A DNA stretch of 64,000 bases from Lagopus muta (Eukaryota > Chordata > Aves > Galliformes > Phasianidae). Position 1 is the first letter of the stretch; each line of letters begins with the position of its first letter. Shown in pieces: positions 23,150 to 34,100 of this stretch. Under the pieces are notes generated by a model. The model had not been told where the DNA came from. It saw only the letters and a program-made list of their open reading frames with translations, and did not search any database. The DNA lies in assembly GCF_023343835.1 (NCBI RefSeq), contig NC_064434.1, positions 5,375,505-5,439,504 of the forward strand, in the 5' to 3' direction. The position numbers and the translations under genes were made by a program.

Positions 23150-24120
23150 TAGCCTTTTGCTCAGATGAGATAAAGAAATGAGGTTACTTGATTTCCCTTT
23201 AGAGTTTATAATCAGCCACACTATTTTAACAAATTGCATTTAGTTCCACTTTCTGTTTCTGAAACACGAGTCCAATGCAGCCGTGTTTTGGTTACAAGCT
23301 CCACAGGAAGATGTTCCAAATGTCAACAAATACAATCGCAACCTTATTATCTTTCCTTTTAAACGTCAAGCAATATCTCTACCAGTGTGAGCTTTTGTAC
23401 ATCTTTCTGAAAGCAATTTTATTTCTGATTTGAAGCTGCCTAATATCAGGCATTAAGGATCAGCTTTTAAAAACTCACTGAGCAACAACCTGCTGCAGGA
23501 GTCCATTGGCACTGAGTCCTACGCCCGGTAATAGATTGTTGCGAAGCCTGGTATTCCCTATGGTAGTAAATACAGAGTCTTGGCATCACTGATGCCAAAT
23601 CCACGAGGTTCTGTGTCAGCATGTCTTCTAAAATGATTATACCTACACGAAACAGGCAGTATTTCTTCTGCTCGGCTCAATGTTACAACCTCCTTTCTGC
23701 AAACAGCTGTGTCATTAACTTGTCCGGCGTCATGAGGAACGGCGTATTTACCCTACTGAAGATAGGAATTAATAATAGCTACAATAATAACTTTAGTTAA
23801 GCAGAGAAATATAAACACGTTATTAATCATTAACAGAAATCAGCCCATTCATAACACCTCAAAGCTCTCCCGCAGGAGGATTGTAGGAAACTGAGATTTC
23901 CTCTATATTTTAAATTGGGCGACTTGCTCTCTGTTAAACAAAAAAGTGATTGTTTAGGAAAAAATCTGTTGCTATTTTGCATGGCTGTCCCTCTTTGACA
24001 CCATCTGTGGTCAGATTAAATGCTGAGATCTGAATCAACATCTCTGCCTTTAATCTCTTGTTGATATTTCTGTAGACTGAGAGGTAAAAAACAACGGCAG
24101 GGGCTGCCCACTTGTGCGTC
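23150..24120. other. AT-rich unique block, possible conserved non-coding element
   Basis: Nearly 1 kb with no CR1 similarity, no ORF over 60 codons on either strand and frequent TAAT/ATTA words (TTAATAATAGCTACAATAAT, TATTAATCATTAACAG). It lies about 5-6 kb upstream of the CpG island. Confidence 0.4.
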
Positions 24121-25090
24121 TCAGTTATGCCAGCACAGTCGTAATGAATTTCTTAAGTCAAATGTAAATATGACCCTGGAATGTGGAAGCATACAGTTTT
24201 GGTCTCTGAGGTCTAATAAAAACACAAAAGCTTTCTGTGTGGTTCGACACAGCATTAGGAGTGCTTTGCGAGATGCCCCCAGACCCTCTGCAGCTTCTGA
24301 AGCTGAAATTAAAAGCACTCTGAGTTTCCTGCGGAACATTAAGTGTTTTCCTTCTAATTGTTTACAATTTGCTCTGTGCTGCGCCTGTGCCTGGAACCAA
24401 TGCCATAAAAAGCCACCGACAAACCCAGAGTGGTCTCTTTGCACCCAAAAAGCAGAAGAAATGCATGCGAGGGGCTTTCCTACCGACAGGCAACGACCCG
24501 ACCTACGAGACGCAGCGAAGTTACGCACCGCATACTTTTGCCCTCTCACTGAGCATAAAATAGGTCACAGCAGAGAGACGCTGTGGCTTTAAGCATTGCC
24601 TGGCCTGAGCCGGATTATCATTAGGTTACGTAACTGCTGATGAGCTGCTTTTCATTAAGGCTTCCCCGAGTGGTGCTGGGAGCAGGCACTGCCTCCAACC
24701 ATCCCGGGAAGGATTTCCTCCCAGTGAGCTGCGAGCCCTGCAGTGTGCAGCCAGGCCAAGGTGCTTCCATCAGCTGCATGGGCTTAGGAGGCGTCTGCAT
24801 GTGCAACCACCAATTAACCTTCGTGGGCTTGTGTGTTCGTTTTGTTGCTGCAGTGTTGTATAAATAAGACGTATGGAAAAAGGGGTTAAATCGGTGTGTT
24901 AAAATGTCTAGCTCTTGGCATGGGGTTTTGTGTTAGCAAAGTGCATCCTCTGCTGAGAAAAACCCGAAACTTTCACACCTTGTGGTGGTCTTAAAGACTG
25001 TCACACAGGAAATGATGGTACATTGTGGCAGCAACAGCGCAGTGCACCTGCAGAGACCTTAGAAAAGAGGAGAAAAAGCTGTTTTCAGTC

Positions 25091-25345
25091 ATACTGATAG
25101 GACAAGGGGAGATGGTTTCAAACTCAAAGAGGGGAGATTTAGATTGGATACAAGGAAGAAGTTTTTTCACTGCCAAGACAGGGCACAGGTTGCACAGAGA
25201 CATGGTGGAGGTCCTGTCCCTGCAGACAGCCAAGGTCAGGCTGAATGGGGCTCTGAGCACTGATGGAGCTGTGGGTGTCCCTGGTCAGTACAGGGGATTT
25301 GAACCAGATGGCTTTTAAGGGTCCCTTCCAATTCAAATGATTTGA
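25091..25345 (+). mobile_element. CR1 3'-end fragment
   Basis: ACTGATAGGACAAGGGGAGA, TAGATTGGATACAAGGAAGA, GTCCCTTCCAATTCAAATGA. The region downstream to 25925 is single-copy with no exon seen. Confidence 0.92.
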
Positions 25346-25927
25346 TGGTATTCTCACACTCCTAGGCTCAGAAGTGCCAATTTCTAGCCAGGGCTTTGCC
25401 TCCCATTGGGATGAGCTGGAGGACGAGGGGTATCCATCCTCAGGTCTCACTTATTCCTCCACTGGAAGCAGCCAGCAGTGCTGCTTCACTCCATGGAGAG
25501 GCCATCCCTGTGAGCAAGGTGCACCTGTACTGCAATGACCTGCTTGTCTGGATGCCACCACCAAATGCCATTCCTGTACCCTTCTGCCATTTGTTCCTTC
25601 TGCTGCTGCCACACCCAGCATTCTTAACCCTCACTTACACTGATTATAACATTGCTGTGACATTTTTAACAGATAAATAAGATGAAGAGCTCCACATTCA
25701 TCAAGGGCTCAGCATGAAACAGAATCAAGCCCAAATTCAGAAGGCATGTGAAGTTCTAAGGAAGCATGCTCACAACAAGTGGATACAATACTATCATCAA
25801 AGAAATTACTTATTGCAGTGCTGAGTATGGACTTTAAAGGACTCGATACTGTTAACGCTACCTTCTCAGTGACTACACACTGGCTACTTGTGCCGACTAG
25901 AATCACTTAAAATAGAATCACAGAGGG

Positions 25928-26212
25928 AGGACAGTGATAGGACAAGGGGGAATGGTTTTAAAGTGAGACAGGGGAGGTTTAGGTTGGATCTTAGGAGGAA
26001 GTTTTTCCCCCAGAGGGTGGTGAGGCACTGGAACAGGCTGCCCAAGGAGGCTGTGGATGCCCCATCCCTGCAGGCATTCAAGGCCAGGCTGGATGTGGCT
26101 CTGGGCAGCCTGGGCTGCTGGTTGGTGACCTGCACACAGCAGGGGGTTGGAACTGGATGAGCATTGTGGGCCTTTGCAACCCAGGCCATTCTATGATTCT
26201 ATGATTCTATGA
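25928..26212 (+). mobile_element. CR1 fragment, young subfamily
   Basis: From GGACAGTGATAGGACAAGGG to three perfect ATTCTATG tail units. It abuts an oppositely oriented CR1. Confidence 0.96.
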
Positions 26213-26402
26213 TAGAATCATGAAAATTGCAAAAGACCTTTAAATCACCCAATCCAACCCACCCCACTGTGCCCACTGCCCACATCCCTCCGTGCCACAT
26301 CCCCACGGTTGTAGAACCCCCCCAGGTTTGGTGACCCCACCACCTTCCTAAGCAGCTGTGCACTGCATCACCACTCTTTTGGAGAAGAATCTTTTTTCCT
26401 GG
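26213..26402 (-). mobile_element. CR1 fragment, tail-to-tail with the preceding copy
   Basis: Antisense: TAGAATCATGAAAATTGC, CCCAATCCAACCCACCCCAC, TTTGGTGACCCCACCACC. Older subfamily than its neighbour. Confidence 0.9.
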
Positions 26403-26579
26403 TATCCAGTGTGACAGAGCTGCTTCATAAATTGAACTACAACCTGAAAATGGCCTTTAGCCCAACTGAGTGATGTGCAAAACTGGACTGTTGGTGACAC
26501 CATGCAACAGGGACCAGGGCAACCAGAAAACCTCGATGCTGTTTTCGCTGGTGATCCCACAATTGCTCACTTGTTGCTT

Positions 26580-27060
26580 GACCTCCACTTAAGCCTCTTA
26601 AACACTGCTTTGTAAATATAAAACGAAGATAATCATATCATCTTGTTTTACAAAGTGCTCAGGCGAGAAAGATCTCGCAACAGTGAATTATTTGTCATTT
26701 GCAGTCAGCTGGAAATTAAAACTGCTCTCAGATAAAGTCTTACCCACCACAGCCTCAATTACCTGGTGGGGGGGGGGGGGGGCTTTGTTTTGGATTTAAT
26801 TCCAGGCAGTTTTAAAATAATTATTTCATTTTACTGATGGATTTCATTTTTGCCATGTGTATTTGAATGAGACATTTAATCTTTTTCATAATACGTTTTG
26901 AAGTCTCATTCATTTAAATTGTCACCGCCTGACAGCACTGTAATGTACTTAAAAATGGCATTGTTTGTACCCGCATTCCATTTAAAAATTAACTTGCAGA
27001 TTAAAGTAATAAAAATGGCTTTTTACTTCTCGGTGTTAATATCACCGAAAACTTCAAATG
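26580..27060. other. AT-rich unique block, possible conserved non-coding element
   Basis: Contains TTTTAAAATAATTATTTC, TTTAAATTGTCACCGCCTGAC and a row of TTAAA/ATTAA words. No repeat, no ORF. It lies about 2 kb upstream of the CpG island. Confidence 0.42.
26768..26782 (+). repeat. G15 homopolymer
   Basis: Fifteen consecutive G inside an otherwise AT-rich block. Confidence 0.9.
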
Positions 27061-28360
27061 CCCCTCCTGCCTGAGATTAGCTCATAGCTGTGTTCCCGTG
27101 AGGGATTCGTGGAAGGAAATATCCTAACATCAAGCCCCACGACTTTGTGTTAGCGGTGAAGGCTGAGCATTTTCTGCCTGAGTAAAGGCAAAGTGGGCAT
27201 AGCCTGCAGAGGCAGTGCAGAGCTGGCAGCTCGCAGAACTTGGGGACTTGCACAGCTTCCTCCCCCGCTGCTGTCACAAAGAGAGCAGGACCAGAAGGAA
27301 TCTATTAGCACTTCCACCTAGATGTGTTGCAATGCAGGGTCATGCAGCAGCATGCAGCGGCGCAGAGCGTTGCCCCAGCCCCTGCTAAGTATGCAATTAA
27401 AGGAGAATCCTTAAGTGTTCCTTCGTTACCTCGCAGACAGCGTGAGTTCTGCAGCAGAGGATTTGTTCTGGGTGTATGACTGCAGGTCACTGCTCTTCTT
27501 TGCATTGTTTCTCTGCTGCTTTCTCACTTGTTTCAGTGCTTTTGTTCACGTACACGAGCCTGAAATCCTTTATAGGTGAATATATATACATATATATAAA
27601 GTTAATCAACAGTTTGCCTACGTGAAAATGGGCAAAATATGCGCCATTTTATTGACAAATGCAATTAACCATGCTGGACTCACAGCCCAGGAGAAGGCTT
27701 CTTGATCCCCAGATGAGGGAAAACAACCAGCATGCCCACCATCACCGTCCCCATGCCTTCCACCTGCCAAAGGGTTAACTCAAGCTCAACCTGCCAGTCC
27801 CAGAGATAAGGGAGGCAGTTATGAAATACATCCGCGGGGCTTTCCTCTTTGGGAAGCAGAGAGGTAACTGCGTGGATCCCCCTCAAAGACGCAGGTTTCC
27901 AAGGAAGGCAACGTTCAGATGGTGTGGGTGGATGTGTGATCTCGTGTGTTTGGCTGGGCCTTTCAGGGCCGATTTGTTCTGCTGTAACAAATGCTCTCTC
28001 AAGTCCCAGAGGAATAAAGAGCCCCCACGGAAAAGAATGAGCCACCTGAAGCTCAGGCTTATTTTAACCATTCAACCCATTGAGCTGTTTTACCTCGTGA
28101 CACATAAGGTGTTTGGGGATTTCACAGCTCCACAGAGACGATGAATAATGTAACGAGATACAGCCGGGATGCGATAAAACAGTTCATAGAGCAAGCACGG
28201 CTGTTCCACTTGCAGCGGCTTTCTGTGGAAATGGCAGAACATGTGGGTGAGGACAGCAAGCAGCGGTCAGTCCGCACGGGACGCTTGCCACATGCTGCCT
28301 TCTTCTGAACGTTTGGCTTTGTTGCCCATCTGAGACAACTGCCAGAGGTTCTGGTGCCTC
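27060..28360. other. Single-copy stretch upstream of the CpG island
   Basis: No repeat or exon recognised except the short TA tract at 27577. Confidence 0.5.
27577..27600. repeat. Short (TA)n tract
   Basis: TATATATACATATATATA, nearly self-complementary. Confidence 0.8.
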
Positions 28361-28361
28361 A

Positions 28362-28412
28362 GAGGAGAGGGATGTGGTGATCTGAGAGGTCTTTTCCAAC
28401 CTTAATGATTCT
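28362..28412 (+). mobile_element. Short CR1 tail fragment
   Basis: GGATGTGGTGATCTGAGAGG, TCTTTTCCAACCTTAATGAT. Confidence 0.65.
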
Positions 28413-28790
28413 GGAGAGGGTCTGGAGCACAGCTGTGATGGGGGGTGACTGAGGGAGCTGGGATGGGTCAGTCCAGAGCAGAGCTCAAGGGAAACCTCAT
28501 TGCTCCTACAGCTCCTGAAAGGAGGCTGTGGCAAGGTGGGGGTCAGCATCTGCTCCTAAGTAACAGTGACAGAATGAGAGGTGATGGCCACAAGTTGCAC
28601 CAGGAGATGTTCAGGTTGGATTTTAGGAACAATTTCTTCTCCGAAAGAGCGGTGCTGCAGTGGCACAGCTGCACAGGGGGGTGGTGGGGTCACCAAACCT
28701 GGAGGTGTTCAGTGTGATGTGGCACTGAGGGATGGGCACGGTGGGGTTGGTGATCTCAGAGCTCTTTTCCAACCCGGTTGATTCTATGAG
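28413..28790 (+). mobile_element. CR1 fragment immediately before the CpG island
   Basis: Starts in the region upstream of the usual 3' piece (AAACCTCATTGCTCCTACAG, CCTGAAAGGAGGCTGTGGC), then AACAGTGACAGAATGAGAGG and a GTTGATTCTATGAG tail. It ends about 90 bases before the CpG-dense sequence begins. Confidence 0.92.
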
Positions 28791-29210
28791 CGTTGGGAAA
28801 CTAAACCTGGTGGGTGACTTCTGGTGCAAACAAACCAACCCCGTGCCTCCGGCGAGGCCTCCCTGCGGGGTGGGAACGCGGAGAACGGCTGAGCAGCGGG
28901 TCCCCACAGCAGCACCCACGTGTCACTCCGCGCTGAGGTGACGGCAGGGCCGCGCTGCCCGGGGCTCCGGCACAGCCCCCCCGCGGCGCCAGGCCCGCCC
29001 CCCCCGCTGCCAAGATGGCGCCCCGCCGCCCCCTTCCCTCCCCCTCCCGCCGCTTTGGCCTCGCGCCGTAGGAGAGGAGGGGGGGGAACGATGGCGGCCG
29101 GCGGCCTGCGCCCGGCCCCTCCGCTGCCCCACAGCCCGAGCACCGCCGCGCCGCAGCGGGAGGCGGCGGAGAGGGAGGAGTAAGGGGGGAGGAGGGAAGA
29201 TGGCGGCTGA

Positions 29211-29238
29211 GAGGAGGAGGAGGAGGAGGAGGAGGAGG
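29211..29238 (+). repeat. (GGA)9 trinucleotide tract
   Basis: About nine GAG/GGA units directly follow the third ATGGCGGC motif and run into GGGTTGGGGTTAGG. Together with the CCT tract at 29423-29442 it forms an inverted purine/pyrimidine pair within the presumed first exon. Confidence 0.9.
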
Positions 29239-29422
29239 GTTGGGGTTAGGCCTCCTCCGACACCGCCCCCTCGTCCTCCGTCCCCGGCTCCGCCCCGTCC
29301 CGCCGGGAGGGATCGCGGCGAGCAGAGCCGGAGCCCCGCAGCCGCGCCGCGCCGCCCAGGCAGGGGGCCCCGGGTGCCCGGGAGCCCCGCAGCGGGAACC
29401 GGGGCCCCAGCAGCGCCCGCCG

Positions 29423-29442
29423 CCTCCTCCTCCTCCTCCTCT
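29423..29442 (+). repeat. (CCT)6 trinucleotide tract
   Basis: Six to seven CCT units, complementary to the GGA tract about 185 bases upstream. In the ORF frame it encodes a serine run. Confidence 0.9.
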
Positions 29443-29818
29443 TCTCATCGCTCATCGCTCGCGGCGGTCTCCCCCCGGGCCGCCCCGCCGCCCGCCTCCG
29501 GCCGGGGGAGTCGCTGTCGCCCGTTTGAACGCGGCGGCCCTGAGCCCGCGGAGCCGGGGTGGGGGGGGGAACGGAGCGGAGCGGCTGTCAGCCGGGCGGC
29601 GGCAGGTGGGTGAGCGCACGGGGGAACGGGGAGGAGGGAAGGCGGGAGGTGGGGGTGTGTCGGGCCCCGGGGGCAGCCCCAGGCCCGCGGGGAGGCGCAG
29701 CTGTCACGGCGGGGGCGGGCACGGGGCGGCCCGGGGCTGCCATGGCGGCGGGCGGAGCGAGGTGCCCCTCCGTGTGCGAACCTCGACCCTTCCTCGGGAA
29801 GAGGGAGGGAGAACGGGA

Positions 29819-29831
29819 GGGGGGGGGGGGG
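29819..29831 (+). repeat. G13 homopolymer
   Basis: Thirteen consecutive G in the presumed first intron, within a G-rich plus strand following the donor at 29605. Confidence 0.9.
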
Positions 29832-29980
29832 AGAGGGAGAAGATCCGCGGGTCGAGCGCTGCGGGGCCTAAACACCCCCCCATCCCTTCTCCTTCTTTCT
29901 TTTTGAAATCATATTTAAATGTTGAAAGTGGATGGAATAAAGTGAGGAAAAGCAGCGCTCCCTCCCATCCCCGTTTCCCT

Positions 29981-30006
29981 CCCCCCCCCCCCCCCCCCCC
30001 CCCCCC
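29981..30006 (+). repeat. C26 homopolymer
   Basis: Twenty-six consecutive C, followed 160 bases later by a C13 run (30170-30182). Length may be unreliable in an assembly. Confidence 0.95.
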
Positions 30007-30963
30007 ACTACTGCGCAGCCCCTCGGAAGCCTGGGGAAGATGGCTGAAGGCTGAGTGTGGGCCTGCCGCCCCCGGGGCTGGTGGCACGGTGACACGGCGC
30101 TGGTGGCAGGGTGACGGGGCGGTGGTGACACGGTGACAGCTCTTTGTTTGCACGCTGCACCCCCTCCCACCCCCCCCCCCCCTCCCCGGTGACCCACCTC
30201 CAGCTGCAAGTTGAGCACTGACAGTTGGAGGGGTTGGAAAAGAAGCCGTGTGCTTTCCGATTTGGTCGTTGGAGGAGACATGGCGTGCCCCAAGTTTTGG
30301 GTCCTCGCTGTGCTCCGTCTCTCTCCCACGCGTGCAATGAGTGACCCCGCAGCGCCGGTGCTGTGTGTGCGAGGGGGAGGGGGGGGGGGACGGGGGGACG
30401 ACTGCCCACTGGCATGTGACATTTAGCGGTAGAAAATCTGTTGCGGAAAAGCCGCTTCCTTCCTTCCGACATCGGCTGTTAGATGTGCCGAAATCCCTCT
30501 GTTTCCGAGGTGTGCTCTGACCTTTCAGCAGTAAGAAGTGGGTCACGGCAGTGCGATGCTCCTGCGGTTGTTGTGCGCCCAGCAGAGCGCGGTTTGGAGG
30601 CAGGAAGGTGGTGACTCCAGTTGGGTTCTGCTTGCTTCCATTGGAAGTTCAATCAGCCGGCGGTAGGGATTTGGATTTTCGCTTCTCAAATATGGCACAG
30701 CCAAAAAAAAAATAATAAATAAAAGAGTGACACAGCAAAGTGGATTGTCACTGGAAATTTGGGCTGGTGTGGGTGGTGCCTGCGTGTTCTTCAGCCCGGC
30801 TCAGGGCTCAGCTCTTTGTGTTGCTGGTCGGGGCTAAAAAAATGGTCCTGGTTTGCGTGGGCTGGCAGGATATACGTGTGCCTATAGGAAAATTGCATGT
30901 GTGTGTGTTTGTATGTTATATATGAATGAAAGAGTTATACACCTGGCATGTTCCAGTTGCAAG

Positions 30964-31124
30964 TGATAGAATCGTAGCGTGGCTCAGGTTCGAAGGGACT
31001 TTACAGCCCCTCAGCCCCAACCTCCATCATGAGCTGGGTCCTCCACCTCCAGCTTGGGCTGCTCAGGACCCATCTGTGGCCTTGTGCACTTCCAGGGATG
31101 GGGCACCCACCCTTCTCTGGGATG
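30964..31124 (-). mobile_element. CR1 fragment
   Basis: Antisense: ATAGAATCGTAGCGTGGCTC, GAAGGGACTTTACAGCCCC, CTTCCAGGGATGGGGCACCC. Confidence 0.85.
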
Positions 31125-31129
31125 ATAAA

Positions 31130-34100
31130 TTTACATGAAGAAGAAAGATGCTCTGTTGACTTCTGTAGGGATGCGCCATCCCACTGCAGGTCAGAGGCTG
31201 TGCTCTTCTGCCTCAGTAACTATATACACTCTCTAAAGGTCAGCTTGCTCTTGTATAAGTGAAAGTAAAAAGTGTATCTTAGTACGGAACTGTGTAGTGG
31301 TGTATAGATAGCTGTATACCCCAGGCCTTTTGCTCAGGGAAACATTGTAAAGCCACAAAAGGGAGTTAAAGCCACGCATGTGCTGGGCAGCCCAGGAAGT
31401 GGCAAAGCCCTTCAGCTCTGTTTCATGAAACTGATGAAAGTTTAAGCTGCCACTTCAAGGGACAAACTGCTCTCAATGGTAGATAATAAACAGTAGTAAC
31501 TCTGGCAGCACCCTACCTGGCTCACAGCCGACGGGCATGATGAAATGTGAAATCTCAACTTATTTGCTCAAGATGGGTATCTGCTGTTTGGAAGATGTTG
31601 CCAAACAATATGGCAGCACAAACGCCCGCTTCCAAAACAAACAGGCGTCCCAGGAGGGGAGCAGGGGGCTGGGGAGGCAGAAGGCCTTTGCATCTTACTC
31701 ACTTTGCTTGTAGTGCTCATGTTTTCCCCGAGCCTTGCCTTCTGATAATGCTAAGACACATGCTCACAATTGCGTGACTAATTCGTAAAATTAGTCATAC
31801 ACTTCCACTCGGGGTTTATTGGAGTCGTATTGCTGTCATTCTCACGTTGTAAAAGTCCACGTTGGGGAACATGTGCCCTCTGTTGACTTTCCTGAGGTCT
31901 CTGCGTGGCTCTTGGGTGGGCTGCTTACAAATATTTGATGCCTTCGGGACGGTTAGGCTTAATTGTGCAGGCATATTTCCAACAAACTGATCTGCTGGAG
32001 ATCAGCACCTCGTTGCTTGATGATCTGAGGGGGGTGATCTGCATGAGCTTGTGCAGGGATTGTCAGAAATGAAGGTGTGAGCGCTGCTGCTATAAATACC
32101 CTGTCCCCTGCATAAATAGTTTGCCAGCTGAAAAACAGTATATTTTGTTTAAGGAAACTATTTATATTACAAGTTATTCTTGTTTTGCCTCGTTGACTTT
32201 GTGTTTCTTTGAAGCGTGGCTCTTATCTCTTTGATCAAAGAGGAGGAATTAAAACAAAATAGATTTTCAAGTCGGAGTCTTCCTTTAAAGACAGGATTTT
32301 CAGCAGGAATGGCATGGAGTAACAGGTAAATATTCTAACCAAGTATTCCTGAAAGGCCAATGTAGTGTGTGATGTACCCAGCAGCATGTGGCCACTGCTT
32401 CTCCATACAGACTTTAATTGTAGGCAGATGCAAACAAGCGACTTTTAGTGCTTGTTACATGTTTGTATTGCTGCAGCACCTGGCAGTCCCAGTCCTGGTT
32501 TGCAGTGGGGTGGGATTAATGGAAAAATGGAGCAAAAGCGGGTTCTGCTTCTAAAAACTTGCAGTTTAAACCAAAGGCAAGAGGTGGAGGAGCTGGACTG
32601 TGATGGGGCAGCAGCAGGGCAGCCAGAAGTCCCAGCAGATGGGCTGGGGAGTGTGCATTTGGGCTGAAGTGGGATCCATGGGGACTGGGAGGGGATCTCT
32701 TGTGCCCAAAATGGGCTGGGGGGTGTTCACTGGGGCCAGAATGGGTTGAGGGAGGGATCCCTTGGGGTCAAAGTGGATGGGGGAGGGTCCACATGAATGG
32801 CTGTGCTGAAGCTTGGAGGTGCAGCAGCATGCTGTGGGGCTTGTGCGAGTGTGAAAGCAGGCAGGAAGCCTTCACCTCTTCCCCTGGTGCATCAGGATCT
32901 GGAATAGTTTGTTTGCCTATGGCTGCAATAGTAAAAATGAAGGCTGGCTTGTAAACACTTCCAAAGTTTATGCACAGAGCCTTGCGTGTGAATCAGACCT
33001 TTTGAGAACAGGCTTGTGACGCTGCTGCAGCATCTCCACGTAGAGGTGACTGTGTGAAATGCTGTGGCTACAGTGTGGGACAAAACTCAAAGCACTCAAG
33101 GGTTTCTGAGCCCTGGTCTGAGTGTAAGGGATGTGTCAGCACCACTCCATTTACCTGCGCTCCTGTCATTTGCAAAGGGGAATCTGCTGAACTGGTTTGG
33201 AGGTTCTTGAAGCCTGAACTAATTTACCTAGCTGGGAATGTAGGTTAGAAACTAGGCTTTGCTTGGCTTTGGGCGAAAGCCAACGCGCTCTGCAGGGAAA
33301 ATGCAGGCTGAATAGCTTCTGTGCTGATAATCCTGCAATATTTGTCCTCCTCTTTCTCCTGCAAGGCAGGTGGGCTCTCAAGTGCTCACCCAATTGACTG
33401 GGAAGCAACTCCAGCACATCTCGGTGCAGGGAGCAGCAGGACGTTCCCCTCATGTGCCCTTGGGTGAGTGTGAGGAGGTGCTTTGGGGAAGGGACGTGGC
33501 AGTGAGCATCCTCACCTCCAGTCAGATCCCCACCCCACTGCCTAAACGACGTGTATTTGTGCACCAGCGTCTGTAAATCTGCACAAATCTGTTTAAACCT
33601 GGTTTATTAGGCTCTGTAAGCTGTCCTGGCAGTCAGGTTTAAACCAGTGTGTCCATGCAGAGATTTGCCTTGATTTAATGGAGCAAGCTGGAGTTGCAGG
33701 AAGGTGATCCAGGAAATGAAAGCAGTTTGCTGGCTTGCCTCAGTGAACTCTCCGGTATCCATATTTTGCTCTGAAGATCCATAAATTGTCTGCTTACAGC
33801 TGACAAGTGGAAGGGTTCTTGGATGTGTTTGCACTTTTCTAGAGAGGAAAAAAAAATATCCTTATGCACCAGGTTGTGTTTTAAACAAGTGTCCCGGTCA
33901 GGGCTGATCCTGCAGCTGGCTTGGGAACACAAATCGTTACAACGTCTGTGCTCAGCTATTTATGTGTATTTTGTGCTTATGTGGAATTATATGGCATGGA
34001 ATATTCTATGAAGTGAGCTGAGGCTTGGGTTTCTTTGGATTCGTCTTTTTCTCCCCTTTTTTTAGCTTGATGTCTGAAATTCCAAGGGTCCCTTTATGAA

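Larger units (their letters stand above)
29100..29605 (+). other. Candidate first exon of an unidentified plus-strand gene
   Basis: The segment ends at CGGCAG/GTGGGTGAGC, a good splice donor (29605/29606), inside the CpG island. An ORF from ATG at 29200 stays open 135 codons to that donor, but it is almost all Arg, Pro, Ala and Ser, as expected of GC-rich 5' UTR. A 30-codon upstream ORF begins at 29091 and closes at 29183. I cannot decide between non-coding first exon and real N-terminus. No following exon was recognised in the window. Confidence 0.4.
28880..30150 (+). promoter_or_regulatory. CpG island promoter with clustered YY1-type motifs
   Basis: The DNA turns abruptly CpG-rich and CpG-dense here, while flanks are AT-rich and CpG-poor. 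Four ATGGCG motifs occur at 29011-29022, 29087-29098, 29196-29207 and 29738-29750. Three fit the YY1 motif (AAGATGGCGGC-like) that sits just downstream of start sites in TATA-less promoters. GC boxes of Sp1 type occur near 28995, 29290 and 29712, and no TATA box is evident. The motif direction, the donor at 29605/29606 and G-richness after the donor all point to plus-strand transcription. Confidence 0.85.

Noticed and set aside
25888..26189. Matching 80-115-codon ORFs repeated at 10930, 25888, 48629, 56011 and 60350
   Set aside because: Repeated because they are the same young CR1 subfamily, not a gene family.
29237..29250. GGGTTGGGGTTAGG as an interstitial telomere repeat
   Set aside because: Only about two imperfect units; too short to separate from GC-rich background.
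28880..30150. First coding exon of RABEP1, expected if the minus gene is SCIMP
   Set aside because: No ATG in the island is followed by the RABEP1 N-terminus as I remember it; the island may hold only a non-coding exon or belong to another gene.
28801..30546. ORFs up to 298 codons on both strands across the CpG island
   Set aside because: Arg/Pro/Gly/Ala composition expected from GC-rich DNA; they overlap on both strands and cross homopolymer runs.
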